64,000 bases of DNA from Dyella jiangningensis. Lineage in GTDB: Bacteria; Pseudomonadota; Gammaproteobacteria; Xanthomonadales; Rhodanobacteraceae. Below, piece after piece: positions 10,758-21,717 of the stretch. Under the pieces are notes generated by a model. The model had not been told where the DNA came from. It did not search any database and saw only the letters and a list, made by a program, of their open reading frames with translations. Position 1 is the stretch's first letter. Every line of letters starts with the position of its first letter. The position numbers were made by a program, and so were the translations under genes. The stretch spans positions 682,001 through 746,000 of the forward strand of contig NZ_NFZS01000004.1 in the NCBI RefSeq assembly GCF_003264855.1, written 5' to 3'.

Positions 10758-12140
10758 TCAATCGAACAGCTTGCCCGGGTTCAGCAGGCCCTTCGGGTCG
10801 AACACCTGCCGCACACCGCGCATCAAGGCGATTTCCGCAGCGCTGCGCGTGCTGCCCAGATAGGGCCTCTTCACCAGGCCGATGCCGTGTTCCGCCGAAA
10901 TGCTGCCGCCATGGCGCTGCAAGGTCTCGGCCAGCAGCTTGGTGACGTGCTCGCACTGGGCGATGAAATCCTCTTCGGAAAGATCGGCCGGGCGCAGCAC
11001 ATTGATGTGCAGGTTGCCGTCGCCGATATGCCCGAACCACACCACGTCGAAATGCGGATAGGCGTTGCCAAGCAGCGCCTGGATGTCGTGCAGGAACGCG
11101 GGCAGCGCACTGATGCGCAGCGAGATGTCGTTCTTGTAGGGACGATGGGGCGCAAGGCTTTCGGTGATGCCTTCGCGCAATCGCCACAAGGCGGCTGCCT
11201 GCGCCTCGCTCTGCGCGATCACGCCGTCGCTGATCCAGCCCTGCTCCATGCCGTGTTCGAACGCAGCAAGCGCTGCATCCTGCGCCGCTTCATCCGCATC
11301 GAACTCGGTCACCACGTAATACGGATGGTCTCCCTCGATCGCGCGCTGGGCACCATGCGCCAACACATGCTTGAGCGCGACGTCGGTGAGAAACTCGAAG
11401 GCCTGCAGTGAAAGCCGCGCGCGAAACAGCGCAAACACGTCCATCAGCGCATCCATGCTCGGCAAGGCCAGCAACATCACCTGCGACGGCGGCGGCGGAT
11501 CGGTGAGCCGCAACGTCGCGTCCACCACGATGCCGAGCGTGCCTTCCGAACCGATCATCAGATGGCGCAGATCGTAGCCGCTGGAGTTCTTGATCAGGCC
11601 CCGATTGAGTTGCAGCAGGTCGCCGTTGCCCGCCACCACGGTAAGCCCGGCGATCCACTCGCGCGTGTTGCCGTAGCGGATCACGCGGATGCCGCCCGCA
11701 TTGGTGGCGACGTTGCCGCCGATGGAACAGGAGCCGCGTGCAGCGAAATCCACCGGATAGATCAGGCCGTGTTCTTTCGCGGCTTCGTGCACCGCGTGAA
11801 GCGTCATGCCGGCCTGCACGGTCAGCGTGCGATCCACCGCATCGAAGTCCAGCACGCGATTCATGCGCTCAAGGCTGAGCACCAGCTCGCCATTCGCCGC
11901 GACGGCACCGCCCGACAGCCCGGTCCTGCCGCCCGAGGGCACGACCGCCACGCCATGCTCGTTTGCCCAGCGCACGATGGCCTGCACCTCGGCGACGTCG
12001 CCCGGCAAGGCGACGGCTAGCGGTTTAGGCGTCCATCGGCGCGTCCAGTCCCGGCCGTAGTGTTCCAGGTCGGACGGATCGGTGAGCAGGCGAAGCGTGG
12101 GCAGGCGGTCGGCCAGTTCGGCCAGACGGGCGTCGGTCAT
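10758..12140 (-). CDS. GlcD-type FAD-linked oxidase (glycolate/D-lactate/2-hydroxyacid dehydrogenase family)
   Basis: Encodes 460 residues from the ATG at 12140 (MTDARLAELADRLP). The N-terminal FAD-binding domain of the PCMH/BBE fold includes PSGGRTGLSGGAV (~68-80), SCSIGGNVATNAGG (~135) and MIGSEGTLGIV (~195). The C-terminal FAD-oxidase domain ends with HIGDGNLHINV and the EHGIGLVKRPYL signature, where His residues polarise a 2-hydroxyacid substrate. No GlcE/GlcF partners are adjacent, so this is a stand-alone D-2-hydroxyacid dehydrogenase. D-2-hydroxyglutarate is a possible substrate: serA lies divergently 122 bp away, and SerA enzymes can produce D-2-hydroxyglutarate. The pairing is suggestive, but the substrate is inference. 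Confidence 0.85.
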   Translation of the reverse strand: MTDARLAELADRLPTLRLLTDPSDLEHYGRDWTRRWTPKPLAVALPGDVAEVQAIVRWANEHGVAVVPSGGRTGLSGGAVAANGELVLSLERMNRVLDFDAVDRTLTVQAGMTLHAVHEAAKEHGLIYPVDFAARGSCSIGGNVATNAGGIRVIRYGNTREWIAGLTVVAGNGDLLQLNRGLIKNSSGYDLRHLMIGSEGTLGIVVDATLRLTDPPPPSQVMLLALPSMDALMDVFALFRARLSLQAFEFLTDVALKHVLAHGAQRAIEGDHPYYVVTEFDADEAAQDAALAAFEHGMEQGWISDGVIAQSEAQAAALWRLREGITESLAPHRPYKNDISLRISALPAFLHDIQALLGNAYPHFDVVWFGHIGDGNLHINVLRPADLSEEDFIAQCEHVTKLLAETLQRHGGSISAEHGIGLVKRPYLGSTRSAAEIALMRGVRQVFDPKGLLNPGKLFD

Positions 12141-12261
12141 GGGCAGGTCCTTGGGGTCACTCCAGCCTGCCAGCGCGAGCGCGCAACGTCCAGTGCTGCA
12201 ACGCCGCAAATTCGCTTCAAGGTCTGGCATAGTGGAGGGGTTCATCCTCGCGCCAAGGCCC

Positions 12262-13494
12262 ATGAAGACCTCGTTCCCGAAACAAGACATCAAGGTGCTC
12301 CTGCTGGAAGGCGTCAGCCGCAGTGCCGTGGAAAGCTTCCACCGCGCCGGCTACAGCCAGATCGAATTCCACGAAAAGGCGTTGCCGGAAGCGGATTTGA
12401 AGGCACGCATCGCCGATGCACACATCGTCGGCATCCGCTCCCGCACCCAGCTCACCGAGGACGTGCTTCAGCAGGCTAAACGGCTAATTGCCGTCGGCTG
12501 CTTCTGCATCGGGACCAATCAGGTGGATCTGGCCGCCGCCCGCCTGCAGGGCGTGCCGGTGTTCAACGCGCCCTACTCCAACACCCGCAGCGTGGCCGAA
12601 TTGGTTATCGCTGAAACCATCATGCTGCTGCGCGGCATCCCGCAGAAGAACGCGCTGTGCCACCGCGGCGGCTGGACCAAGTCCGCCGCCGGCAGTTTCG
12701 AGGCGCGCGACAAGGTGCTGGGCATCGTGGGCTACGGCCACATCGGAACCCAGGTGGGCGTACTGGCCGAGAGCCTCGGCATGCGCGTGATCTTCCATGA
12801 CATCGAATCGAAACTCTCGCTGGGCAACGCCCGCGCCGCCGACAGCCTCGACGACCTGCTCGAGCGCGCCGACGTGGTGACGCTGCACGTGCCGGAAACG
12901 CCCTCCACCAAGCTGATGATCGGCGAGCGCGAGCTGTCGCGCATGCGCCAGTCCGCGGTGCTGATCAACGCCTCGCGCGGCACCGTGGTCGATATCGATG
13001 CGCTGGCCGCATCGCTGCGCAGCGGTCGCCTCTCCGGCGCTGCCGTGGACGTGTTCCCGGTGGAACCCAAGGGCAACGAAGACGCCTTCGTCTCGCCGCT
13101 GGTCGGCATGGACAACGTGATCCTCACCCCGCACATCGGCGGCAGCACGCTCGAAGCCCAGGACAACATCGGTATCGAGGTGGCGAGCAAGCTGGTGCGC
13201 TACAGCGACAACGGTTCCACGCTGTCGGCGGTGAACTTCCCGGAGGTGTCGCTGCCCGAACACCCGCGCAGCCGTCGCCTGCTGCACATCCACCGCAACG
13301 TGCCGGGCGTGCTCTCGCGCATCAACGAGCTGTTCTCGGCCGGCAACATCAACATCGACGCCCAGTTCCTGCAAACCGACAGCGAAGTAGGCTACGTGGT
13401 GATCGATGTGGCCGCCGACGAAAAGCAGTCCGCCGCCCTCAGGGACCAGCTCGCCGCGATCCCGGGCACCTTGCGCAGTCGCGTGCTGTATTGA
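12262..13494 (+). CDS. serA: D-3-phosphoglycerate dehydrogenase
   Basis: Encodes 410 residues, the length of the E. coli enzyme. It catalyses the first step of serine synthesis, NAD-dependent oxidation of 3-phosphoglycerate. The Rossmann motif GIVGYGHIGTQVG is at ~153-165. Catalytic residues lie in NASRGTVVD (Arg) and TPHIGGST (His). Residues ~335-410 form an ACT domain, and HIHRNVPGVL carries the His and Asn that bind the feedback inhibitor serine. The ATG at 12262 matches the standard MKTSFPKQDIKVLLLEG start. The promoter must lie in the 121-bp divergent gap. A terminator follows. Confidence 0.97.
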   Translation: MKTSFPKQDIKVLLLEGVSRSAVESFHRAGYSQIEFHEKALPEADLKARIADAHIVGIRSRTQLTEDVLQQAKRLIAVGCFCIGTNQVDLAAARLQGVPVFNAPYSNTRSVAELVIAETIMLLRGIPQKNALCHRGGWTKSAAGSFEARDKVLGIVGYGHIGTQVGVLAESLGMRVIFHDIESKLSLGNARAADSLDDLLERADVVTLHVPETPSTKLMIGERELSRMRQSAVLINASRGTVVDIDALAASLRSGRLSGAAVDVFPVEPKGNEDAFVSPLVGMDNVILTPHIGGSTLEAQDNIGIEVASKLVRYSDNGSTLSAVNFPEVSLPEHPRSRRLLHIHRNVPGVLSRINELFSAGNINIDAQFLQTDSEVGYVVIDVAADEKQSAALRDQLAAIPGTLRSRVLY

Positions 13495-13516
13495 GACCTT
13501 CGCGACGCACATAAAC

Positions 13517-13544
13517 AAAAACGGCGCCCAAGGGCGCCGTTTTG
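13517..13544. terminator. Bidirectional terminator between serA and tRNA-Pro
   Basis: A 9-bp perfect stem (ACGGCGCCC / GGGCGCCGT) is flanked by A residues on the left and T residues on the right. It can serve serA on the plus strand and tRNA-Pro on the minus strand. Confidence 0.85.
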
Positions 13545-13560
13545 CTATCTGTTGCCGAAT

Positions 13561-13637
13561 TGGTCGGGACGGCGGGATTCGAACCCACGACCCTCTGCCC
13601 CCCAGGCAGATGCGCTACCAGGCTGCGCTACGCCCCG
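13561..13637 (-). tRNA. tRNA-Pro (anticodon GGG)
   Basis: A 77-nt cloverleaf with the CCA end encoded. The acceptor stem is CGGGGCG / CGTCCCG, the D-arm is TAGCGCAGCCTGGTAGCGC and the anticodon loop is CTGGGGG between TCTGC and GCAGA. The T-arm contains GGTTCGAATCC. The anticodon at positions 34-36 reads GGG. Confidence 0.95.
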
Positions 13638-13698
13638 ACGATACGGCAAGTCGACAAGTCTACCAGCAGAGCCGGCAGCACCGGAAGCCTCGATTTGC

Positions 13699-14055
13699 TC
13701 AGCGACGCAGCAGCGCCAGCACTTCTTCCAGCTCCATGCGCACCTGGCGCACGATCTGATGGGAAATGCTCGACTCCATGCGCGCCTGCGGGCCCTCCAG
13801 CCGAGCGCGGGCGCCGGTGATGGTGAAGCCTTCGTCGTACAGCAGGCCACGGATCTGCCGGATCATCAGCACATCGTGACGCTGGTAGTAGCGGCGGTTG
13901 CCGCGACGCTTGACGGGGTTGAGGGCGGGGAATTCCTGCTCCCAATAGCGCAGCACGTGCGGCTTGACGCCACACAGTTCGCTCACCTCACCGATCGTGA
14001 AGTAGCGCTTCGCCGGAATGGCGGGGAGTTCGGTGTTATTCCCTTGGTCCAGCAT
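13699..14055 (-). CDS. MerR family transcriptional regulator linked to ihfA
   Basis: Encodes 118 residues. The N-terminal winged helix-turn-helix is typical of MerR proteins ([22 protein letters not shown] at ~18-39, then [16 protein letters not shown]). A helical dimerisation segment ends in [13 protein letters not shown]. No metal- or drug-binding C-terminal domain is present. Its start overlaps the end of ihfA by 20 bp on the same strand, a conserved arrangement in many gammaproteobacteria. Target genes are unknown. Confidence 0.9.
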   Translation of the reverse strand: MLDQGNNTELPAIPAKRYFTIGEVSELCGVKPHVLRYWEQEFPALNPVKRRGNRRYYQRHDVLMIRQIRGLLYDEGFTITGARARLEGPQARMESSISHQIVRQVRMELEEVLALLRR

Positions 14056-14335
14056 AGCCCTCGACTCTCACCTTGAGTTTCTGACCCGGACGGAACGTCA
14101 CCACGCGGCGGGCGGAAATAGGAATCTCCTCCCCCGTCTTGGGGTTGCGGCCCGGCCGCTGGTTTTTCTGACGCAGGTCGAAATTGCCGAAGCCCGACAG
14201 CTTCACCTGCTCACCCTTTTCCAGCGCTTCACGGACGACCTCGAAGTAGGCGTCCACGAATTCTTTTGCCTCACGCTTGTTGAGGCCCACCTCGAGAAAT
14301 AGGCGCTCAGCCATCTCCGCTTTGGTCAGCGCCAT
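14036..14335 (-). CDS. ihfA: Integration host factor subunit alpha
   Basis: Encodes 99 residues from the ATG at 14335 ([19 protein letters not shown]). It is the DNA-bending histone-like subunit that pairs with Ihf[23 protein letters not shown] covers the dimer core and the minor-groove-intercalating beta-ribbon with its Pro. It lies 1 bp after the pheT stop codon and overlaps the merR gene, so pheS-pheT-ihfA-merR is one operon, as in E. coli. Confidence 0.97.
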   Translation of the reverse strand: MALTKAEMAERLFLEVGLNKREAKEFVDAYFEVVREALEKGEQVKLSGFGNFDLRQKNQRPGRNPKTGEEIPISARRVVTFRPGQKLKVRVEGYAGPRE

Positions 14336-14336
14336 C

Positions 14337-16736
14337 TTATCCTCGCAACTTTGCCTTGCATGCCTGCTCCAACGCTGCGACTGCTTCACGTATGTTACGG
14401 TCGGCGTCGTCGTCAGTAAGCGTGCGTGAAGCGTCCTGTAAAATCAAGCCCATAGCGAGACTCTTTCGGCCCGCTTCGACCCCTTTGCCGCTGTACCGGT
14501 CGAACAGGCGCAGCTCCTTGAGCTGGCCGCCGAGGGCACCCCGGACCACCTGCTCGACCCGCGCCCAGCTGACCTCTTCGGGCACGTCCATGGCGATGTC
14601 GCGGCGGACCGAGGGGAAGCGCGGCACCGACTGCGCCTTGGGCAGGCGGCGGGCCAGGACGGGCTCGAGCTCCAGCTCCAGCACATGGACATCGGCGCCA
14701 AGGTCCAGGGCTTTGGCGAGCTGCGGATGCAGGGCGCCCAGGTAACCGACCGTGACGCCGTCACGGGTGACCCGCGCACCGCGCCCCGGATGCAGCCAGC
14801 CCGGCAGGCCGTCGGCGTGGACCGCCCAGCGGTCCGGCTCGCCGCCCCAGGCGATCAGCGCGTCCAGGTCACCCTTGAGGTCATGGAAATCGAGCGTGCG
14901 GGACGCTTCGCCCCACTGCTCCGCACGCGCCGCGCCCGACGCCACGATGGCCAGGCTCGGCGTTTCGGTCGGCGCGTCCTTGCGGGCGGCCGCCTCGGCC
15001 GAGATGCGGAAGGTGCGGCCGACTTCGAACAGGCGCACGCGCTCCTGCTGGCGGGCGCGGTTGTGCGACAACGCAGTGATCAGGCCCGGCAGCAGCGACG
15101 GACGCATCACCGCCAGGTCCGCCGAGAGCGGATTGGCCAGCGGCAACAGCTGGTCGGTCATGCCCCAGCGCTGCAGCAGGTCGTTCGCCACGAAGGCCAG
15201 GTTCACTGCCTCGTAGTAGCCACGCGCGGCCAGCTGCTCGCGCAGGGCGAGTTCGTTGGTGCGTGCTTCCGGCTCGACCGCGAGCTTCAGCGCGCCCGCC
15301 GGCGTATGGGTCGGGATGTTGTCGTAGCCATGGATGCGCGCGACCTCTTCGATCAGGTCTTCCTCGCGTTCGATGTCGAAGCGGCTGGTCGGCGCCGTCA
15401 CCTGCCAGCCATCCGCCTGAACGACCACCTGCATGCCTAGCGCGGTGAAGATGCGCGCCACTTCCGCGTCCGCCACTTCGATGCCGAGCACGCGCTTGAG
15501 GCGCGCACGTCGCAGCACGACCGTCGCCGGCTTCGGCAGATCGGCGAGGTTTTCGGCAACGAGCACCGGGCCAGCCTTGCCACCGGCGATCGCCAGCAGC
15601 AGTTCGGTCGCGCGTTCCAGCGCACGCTGCGGCAGCGCCGGGTCGACGCCACGCTCGAAGCGATGCGAGGCATCGGTATGCATGCCCAGCTTGCGCGCAC
15701 GGCCCATGATCGCCGCTGGCGCAAAGTGCGCGGATTCCAGGAACACGTTGTGCGTGTCGTCGGTGACGCGCGAATCGAAACCGCCCATCACGCCGGCAAC
15801 GGCGAGGCCATTCTTTTCGTCGGCAATCAACAGGAAGCCGTCGTCCAGCTTCGCTTCGGAACCATCCAGCAGCGTCAGCGTTTCGCCGTTGCGCGCGTGG
15901 CGCACGATCACGTCGCCCTGCAGCTTGTCGTTGTCGAACGCGTGCAGCGGCTGACCCAGTTCCAGCATCACGTAGTTGGTGACGTCGACCACGGCGCTGA
16001 TCGGACGGAGCCCCGCGCGGCGCAGGCGCTCGGCCAGCCACAGCGGCGTGCGTGCCTTCGCGTCGATGCCTTCGATGATGCGACCGAGATAGCGCGGCGC
16101 ATCGGCGCCCGCTTCCAGGCGGATGCCGCGACGTGCGTCGCCGCTCACCGGAGAGGCGGCCTGCTCGCCGGTCTTCACGCGGCTACCGAACAGTGCGGCC
16201 ACGTCATGCGCGAGGCCATACAGGCCCAGGCAGTCCGGACGGTTAGGCGTGAGCTTCAGCTCGATGCTGGCATCGGGCAAACCCAGGTACGCGGCAAGCG
16301 GCTTGCCCACCGGCGCGTCGGCCGGCAGTTCCAGCAAACCCGAAGCATCGTTGTCGATGCCCAGCTCCTTGGCCGAGCACAGCATGCCGAACGACTCGAC
16401 GCCACGCAGCTTCGCCGCCTTGATGTTGATGCCGCCGGGCAGCTTCGCACCCACCGTCGCCAGCGGCACCTTGATACCCACGCGTGCATTCGGCGCGCCG
16501 CAGACGATCTGCAGCGGCTCGCCCTGTCCCACGCTCACCTTGCACACCTGCAGGCGATCGGCTTCCGGATGCTTCTCGGCACCGACGATCTCGGCCACCA
16601 CCACGCCGTCCAGGCCTTCGCCCAGCGGAGTGAGCTCTTCCACTTCCAGGCCCGCCATGGTCAGCGCGTGAGCCAGTGCCGCGCGGTCCGCCTGGATCTC
16701 GACCAGTTCGCGCAGCCAGTTCTCGGAGAATTTCAT
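14337..16736 (-). CDS. pheT: Phenylalanyl-tRNA synthetase beta subunit
   Basis: Encodes 799 residues, normal length. Domains in order are the EMAP-like tRNA-binding domain (~40-150, with [10 protein letters not shown]), the B3/B4 editing domain, the B5 domain (~400-475), the catalytic-like core, and the C-terminal ferredoxin-fold anticodon-binding domain ([21 protein letters not shown] onward). With PheS it forms the alpha2-beta2 enzyme charging tRNA-Phe. It starts 21 bp after pheS. Confidence 0.97.
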   Translation of the reverse strand: MKFSENWLRELVEIQADRAALAHALTMAGLEVEELTPLGEGLDGVVVAEIVGAEKHPEADRLQVCKVSVGQGEPLQIVCGAPNARVGIKVPLATVGAKLPGGINIKAAKLRGVESFGMLCSAKELGIDNDASGLLELPADAPVGKPLAAYLGLPDASIELKLTPNRPDCLGLYGLAHDVAALFGSRVKTGEQAASPVSGDARRGIRLEAGADAPRYLGRIIEGIDAKARTPLWLAERLRRAGLRPISAVVDVTNYVMLELGQPLHAFDNDKLQGDVIVRHARNGETLTLLDGSEAKLDDGFLLIADEKNGLAVAGVMGGFDSRVTDDTHNVFLESAHFAPAAIMGRARKLGMHTDASHRFERGVDPALPQRALERATELLLAIAGGKAGPVLVAENLADLPKPATVVLRRARLKRVLGIEVADAEVARIFTALGMQVVVQADGWQVTAPTSRFDIEREEDLIEEVARIHGYDNIPTHTPAGALKLAVEPEARTNELALREQLAARGYYEAVNLAFVANDLLQRWGMTDQLLPLANPLSADLAVMRPSLLPGLITALSHNRARQQERVRLFEVGRTFRISAEAAARKDAPTETPSLAIVASGAARAEQWGEASRTLDFHDLKGDLDALIAWGGEPDRWAVHADGLPGWLHPGRGARVTRDGVTVGYLGALHPQLAKALDLGADVHVLELELEPVLARRLPKAQSVPRFPSVRRDIAMDVPEEVSWARVEQVVRGALGGQLKELRLFDRYSGKGVEAGRKSLAMGLILQDASRTLTDDDADRNIREAVAALEQACKAKLRG

Positions 16737-16757
16737 GCGTGTCGTTCCTGCTGCGGA

Positions 16758-17975
<1,218 letters not shown>

Positions 17976-18006
17976 TCATATCGTCAGTGCGCAGTGCGCG
18001 AGACGA

Positions 18007-18366
18007 TCAAGCGGCCAGACTGGCCTTCGCCTTTTCTGCGATCGCACCAAACGCCTTGATGTCGTGCACGGCGATGTCCGCCAGGACCTTGCGGTCGACG
18101 GTGATGCCGGCCTTCGACAGGCCATTGATCAGGCGGCTGTAGGACAGGCCGAACTGACGGGCGGCGGCGTTGATACGCACGATCCACAGGGCGCGGAACT
18201 GACGCTTGCGCTGCTTGCGGCCGATGTAGGCGTACTGACCGGCCTTGATGACGGCCTGGTTGGCAACGCGGAAGACCTTGCGACGGGCGTTGTAGTAACC
18301 CTTCGCGCGGCCAATGATCTTCTTGTGACGACGACGGGCGGTAACGCCACGCTTAACACGAGCCAT
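18007..18366 (-). CDS. rplT: 50S ribosomal protein L20
   Basis: Encodes 119 residues, very basic. The N-terminus [24 protein letters not shown] is diagnostic. It is needed for early 50S assembly and in many bacteria represses its own operon by binding the leader mRNA. It follows rpmI by 16 bp and ends 42 bp before a strong terminator. Confidence 0.98.
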   Translation of the reverse strand: MARVKRGVTARRRHKKIIGRAKGYYNARRKVFRVANQAVIKAGQYAYIGRKQRKRQFRALWIVRINAAARQFGLSYSRLINGLSKAGITVDRKVLADIAVHDIKAFGAIAEKAKASLAA

Positions 18367-18382
18367 GGTTCAGTCCTCCGCC

Positions 18383-18580
18383 TTAGAGATACGGCAACAT
18401 GCGTGCCACACCCTTGGTGTCGCATGCCTTGACGTGGTTGGTCGCACGCAGACCGCGCTTACGCTTGGTCGACTTCTTGGTCAGGATGTGCGACTTGAAG
18501 GCGTGACCGGCCTTGAACTTGCCCGACGCGGTCTTGCGAAAACGCTTCGCAGCCGCCCGGTTGGTCTTGATCTTGGGCAT
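18383..18580 (-). CDS. rpmI: 50S ribosomal protein L35
   Basis: Encodes 65 residues ([20 protein letters not shown] start), rich in Lys and Arg, and the expected length. It is co-transcribed with rplT. A promoter with a perfect TATAAT lies ~120 bp upstream, and the transcribed leader contains a hairpin (CGACCC / GGGTCG) that could take part in L20 autoregulation. Confidence 0.97.
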   Translation of the reverse strand: MPKIKTNRAAAKRFRKTASGKFKAGHAFKSHILTKKSTKRKRGLRATNHVKACDTKGVARMLPYL

Positions 18581-18700
18581 GGAAATGCTCCCTGATGGGG
18601 ATGGACCCCGGTTTCTGACTGATCTGGCGGTGGCCTTCCGACCACGCTTTCCGTCCTGCCAGCATCGGTGCACGACCCGTCCTGGTGGGTCGAACCGGCG

Positions 18701-18730
18701 ATTATAGGGAGGTTCGGGGGGATTTGCCAG
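18701..18730 (-). promoter_or_regulatory. Sigma-70 type promoter for rpmI-rplT
   Basis: On the minus strand the -10 box TATAAT (18706-18701) is preceded by an 18-bp spacer and CTGGCA (18730-18725), matching 4 of 6 of the -35 consensus. Transcription would start near 18694, giving a ~115-nt leader. Confidence 0.6.
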
Positions 18731-18740
18731 CGGTGAGCTT

Positions 18741-18896
18741 TAGCCCTCTCCCTCTGGGGCGAGGGATGGGGCAAGGGGCCAATCTTGCCGGATGCCTTCC
18801 CATCTCAGGGGTCTTACGCCATGAGCCAAGCCTTGCGGGCTGGTCCGTCGCGAGCCCCCGCCCCTCACCCTGCCCTCTCCCCAACGAGGAGAGGGG
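18741..18896. repeat. Dispersed imperfect palindrome, family A, copy 2
   Basis: CCCTCTCCCTCTGGGGCGAGGG on the left and CCCTCACCCTGCCCTCTCCCC...GAGGAGAGGGG on the right flank ~90 bp. It sits inside the 372-bp gap between infC and rpmI, upstream of the rpmI promoter. Besides this copy, the infC terminator and the rpmI promoter, nothing else is seen in that gap. Confidence 0.75.
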
Positions 18897-18904
18897 AAGA
18901 ATCG

Positions 18905-18931
18905 AAAAAGAAAAGCGGCCCGAAGGCCGCC
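18905..18931 (-). terminator. Rho-independent terminator after infC
   Basis: On the minus strand the stem GCGGCC / GGCCGC with a stable TTCG loop is followed by a T-rich tract, ~22 bp after the infC stop. It separates thrS-infC from rpmI-rplT. Confidence 0.75.
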
Positions 18932-18952
18932 TTTCCCCAGACTCCCCGAAAC

Positions 18953-19477
18953 TTACTTCTTCTTGGGTCCGATCATCATGACCATCTGGCGACCTTCCAG
19001 GCGGGGGAAGGATTCCACCACGCCGTTCTCGCCGACGTCTTCCTGGATCTTCTTGGCCAGGTTCTGGCCAAGGTCCTGGTGGGACATTTCGCGACCGCGG
19101 AAGCGGATGGTGACCTTGACCTTGTCGCCTTCTTCCAGGAAGCGAAGCATGTTGCGCAGCTTGATCTGGTAGTCGCCCACGTCCGTGACCGGACGGAACT
19201 TCACTTCCTTGATCTCGACCTGCTTCTGCTTCTTCTTGGCCGCCTGGGCCTTCTTCTGGGCTTCGAACTTGAACTTGCCGTAATCCATGATGCGGCAGAC
19301 CGGCGGGTCGCCGTTCGGCTGGATCTCGACGAGGTCCAGGCCGGCTTCCATGGCCATGTTGAGCGCTTCGTCGCGGCTCAGGATGCCCAGCTGTTCCGAA
19401 TCGGGACCAATGACGCGAACGCGCGGAACGCGGATCTCGTGGTTACGGCGGTTGCCCTTAGTGTCGGTGGTAGCGAT
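18953..19477 (-). CDS. infC: Translation initiation factor IF-3 with an AUC start codon
   Basis: Encodes 174 residues when started at the ATC at 19477-19475. No ATG, GTG or TTG in this frame gives the conserved N-terminal domain: the first ATG (19357) would remove 40 residues, including [21 protein letters not shown] lies 8 bases before the ATC. Rare start codons (AUU, AUC, AUA) are a family hallmark, because IF-3 itself discriminates against them and so autoregulates. The N-domain, basic helical linker ([18 protein letters not shown]) and C-domain ([24 protein letters not shown]) are complete. thrS ends 45 bp upstream. Confidence 0.95.
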   Translation of the reverse strand: MATTDTKGNRRNHEIRVPRVRVIGPDSEQLGILSRDEALNMAMEAGLDLVEIQPNGDPPVCRIMDYGKFKFEAQKKAQAAKKKQKQVEIKEVKFRPVTDVGDYQIKLRNMLRFLEEGDKVKVTIRFRGREMSHQDLGQNLAKKIQEDVGENGVVESFPRLEGRQMVMMIGPKKK

Positions 19478-19522
19478 ACCACTATCCTCCAGAAGAGTTC
19501 TTGTTTATGCCGGCCCGCGCGC

Positions 19523-21424
19523 TCAGCGGCGGGTTTCGGCTTCCAGGCGTTCGACGAATGCGGCCAGCGGCATGCTGCCCAGGTCTTCGCCGGAACGGGT
19601 ACGCACAGAAACGGACCCTGATTCCTTCTCGCGATCTCCGACCACCAGCAGGTAAGGGACTTTCTGCAACGTATGTTCGCGGATTTTATAGCCGACCTTC
19701 TCGTTGCGCAAATCGGCGTGTACGCGGAAACCTTTGTCGACAAGGGTTTGCGTTACTTCACGAACATAGTCGCCCTGGGCGTCCGTGATGCTGAACACGG
19801 CGGCCTGGACCGGGGCCAGCCAGGTCGGCAGCAGGCCGGCGTGGTGCTCGATCAGGATGCCGATGAAGCGCTCCATCGACCCTACGATGGCACGATGCAG
19901 CATCACCGGGTGACGACGCTGTGAATGCTCGTCCACGTATTCGGCGCCCAGGCGCTCGGGCATCATGAAGTCCACCTGCATGGTACCCACCTGCCAGGCG
20001 CGGCCGATGGAGTCCTTCATGTGGTACTCGATCTTCGGGCCGTAGAAGGCGCCCTCGCCCGGCAGCTCCTCCCACTTCACGCCGGCGGCACCGAGCGCGG
20101 CGCGCAGTGCGTCTTCGGCGCGATCCCACACGTCGTCACTGCCGATGCGCTTGTCAGGGCGCAGGGCGATCTTCAGCGCGATGTCCTCGAAGCCGAAATC
20201 GCCATACACCTTCATGGCCTGCTGGTGGAACGCCGTCACCTCGGACTCGATCTGCTCTTCGGTGCAGAACACGTGGCCGTCGTCCTGCGTGAAGGCACGC
20301 ACACGCATGATGCCGTGCAGCGCACCCGAAGGTTCGTTGCGATGACATGCGCCGAACTCACCGTAACGGATCGGCAGCTCGCGGTAGCTGTGCAGGTCGG
20401 TGTTGAAGATCTGCACGTGGCCCGGGCAATTCATCGGCTTCAGGGCGTACGTGTGCTTCTCCGACTCGGTGAAGAACATGTTTTCCTGATAGTTGTCCCA
20501 ATGGCCGGACTTCTTCCACAGCGACACGTCCAGCACCTGCGGGCAGCGCACTTCCTGGTAGCCGCTGTTGCGGTACACGCGGCGCATGTACTGCTCGACC
20601 TGCTGCCAGAGCGCCCAGCCCTTCGGATGCCAGAACACCATGCCCGGCGACTCTTCCTGCATGTGGAACAGATCCAGCGCCTTGCCGATCTTGCGATGGT
20701 CGCGCTTCTCGGCTTCTTCCAGCTGGTGAAGGTAGGCTTTGAGATCCTTGTCGTTGAGCCACGCCGTGCCGTAGATGCGCGTGAGCATCGCGTTGTTGGA
20801 ATCGCCGCGCCAATACGCGCCGGCAACCTTCATCAGCTTGAACGCGCGCAACTTGCCGGTGTTGGGTACGTGCGGGCCGCGACACAGATCGGTGAACTCG
20901 CCCTGCGAGTACAGCGAGAGTTCCTCGTTGGCGGGAATGCTCTCGATGATCTCGGCCTTGTACTCCTCGCCCAGGCCGCGGAAGAAGCTTACGGCGTCGT
21001 CGCGCGTCTTCACGCTGCGCGTCACCGGCAGGCCTTCCTTCACGATCTTTTCCATCTCCGCCTCGATCTTCACCAGATCGTCGGGCGTGAACGGGCGCTC
21101 ATAGGCGAAGTCGTAATAGAAGCCGTTGTCGATCACCGGGCCAATGGTGACCTGCGCGCCGGGATACAGGCGCTGCACCGCCTGCGCCAGCAGGTGCGCC
21201 GTGGAGTGGCGCAGGATGTCCAACGCCTCCGGGCTCTTCTCCGTGACGATTTCGAGGCTGGCGTCGTGGTCGATCGGGAAACTGGCGTCCACCAGCTTGC
21301 CATCCACCTTGCCCGCCAGGGTGGCCTTGGCCAGGCCCGCGCCAATGGACGCGGCCACATCCTGCACCGTCACCGGATGCTCGAAGGGGCGCTTGCTGCC
21401 GTCGGGTAGCGTAATTTCGATCAT
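19523..21424 (-). CDS. thrS: Threonyl-tRNA synthetase
   Basis: Encodes 633 residues from the ATG at 21424 ([17 protein letters not shown]), preferred over a GTG three codons earlier because AGG lies 8 bases before it. Domains are TGS (~1-62), the editing domain with its His motif ([11 protein letters not shown], ~75) and a second site near [13 protein letters not shown], the class II catalytic core (~240-530, with Cys/His zinc ligands in PMNCPGH and later His residues) and the anticodon-binding domain. It charges tRNA-Thr. The leader contains features suggesting attenuation, described separately. Confidence 0.97.
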   Translation of the reverse strand: MIEITLPDGSKRPFEHPVTVQDVAASIGAGLAKATLAGKVDGKLVDASFPIDHDASLEIVTEKSPEALDILRHSTAHLLAQAVQRLYPGAQVTIGPVIDNGFYYDFAYERPFTPDDLVKIEAEMEKIVKEGLPVTRSVKTRDDAVSFFRGLGEEYKAEIIESIPANEELSLYSQGEFTDLCRGPHVPNTGKLRAFKLMKVAGAYWRGDSNNAMLTRIYGTAWLNDKDLKAYLHQLEEAEKRDHRKIGKALDLFHMQEESPGMVFWHPKGWALWQQVEQYMRRVYRNSGYQEVRCPQVLDVSLWKKSGHWDNYQENMFFTESEKHTYALKPMNCPGHVQIFNTDLHSYRELPIRYGEFGACHRNEPSGALHGIMRVRAFTQDDGHVFCTEEQIESEVTAFHQQAMKVYGDFGFEDIALKIALRPDKRIGSDDVWDRAEDALRAALGAAGVKWEELPGEGAFYGPKIEYHMKDSIGRAWQVGTMQVDFMMPERLGAEYVDEHSQRRHPVMLHRAIVGSMERFIGILIEHHAGLLPTWLAPVQAAVFSITDAQGDYVREVTQTLVDKGFRVHADLRNEKVGYKIREHTLQKVPYLLVVGDREKESGSVSVRTRSGEDLGSMPLAAFVERLEAETRR

Positions 21425-21470
21425 GTTTCGCACCTGTTAGCCCGCTCCACCGAAGCGCGCTCTTTTGAAA

Positions 21471-21588
21471 AGTCCGGCCATGGATGGCCGGTTTGGCTTT
21501 TGCCCGCATGGACGCGGGCATCCCATCAATCGTCCAGCCATGGGTGGCCGGTTTGGCTTTCGCCTGCCCGGACGGCAGGCATAAAAAA
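21471..21588. repeat. Two 60-bp tandem repeat units in the thrS leader
   Basis: Units start at 21471 and 21531 and share GCCATGG[A/G]TGGCCGGTTTGGCTTT plus a second small palindrome of the GCCCGC-ATGGAC-GCGGGC type. Each unit carries two short hairpins. Confidence 0.75.
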
Positions 21589-21656
21589 AGGCGCCAGGCG
21601 CCCTTCCTGAAAACAAGGCGTGGCGAAGGTCAGCGATGGAAGCTCGTAGTTGCCAT
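21581..21656 (-). promoter_or_regulatory. Possible thrS attenuator: leader peptide with tandem Thr codons and a terminator-like hairpin
   Basis: On the minus strand a 9-codon ORF (21656-21630) reads Met-Ala-Thr-Thr-Ser-Phe-His-Arg-stop. About 24 nt later a short GC hairpin (GGCG core, 21602-21590) is followed by seven T residues (21589-21583), all upstream of thrS. The layout resembles amino-acid attenuation, but only two Thr codons are present, the hairpin is short and the Shine-Dalgarno sequence is weak. Confidence 0.35.
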
Positions 21657-21717
21657 GTCACACGCTCGACCGGCGCGTTGGGCGCGGGCCACCTGTCTCC
21701 GATGCATTCGTAGCGAA

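Noticed and set aside
21471-21590. CRISPR-like array in the thrS leader
   Set aside because: There are only two 60-bp units, directly adjacent with no unique spacers and no cas genes.
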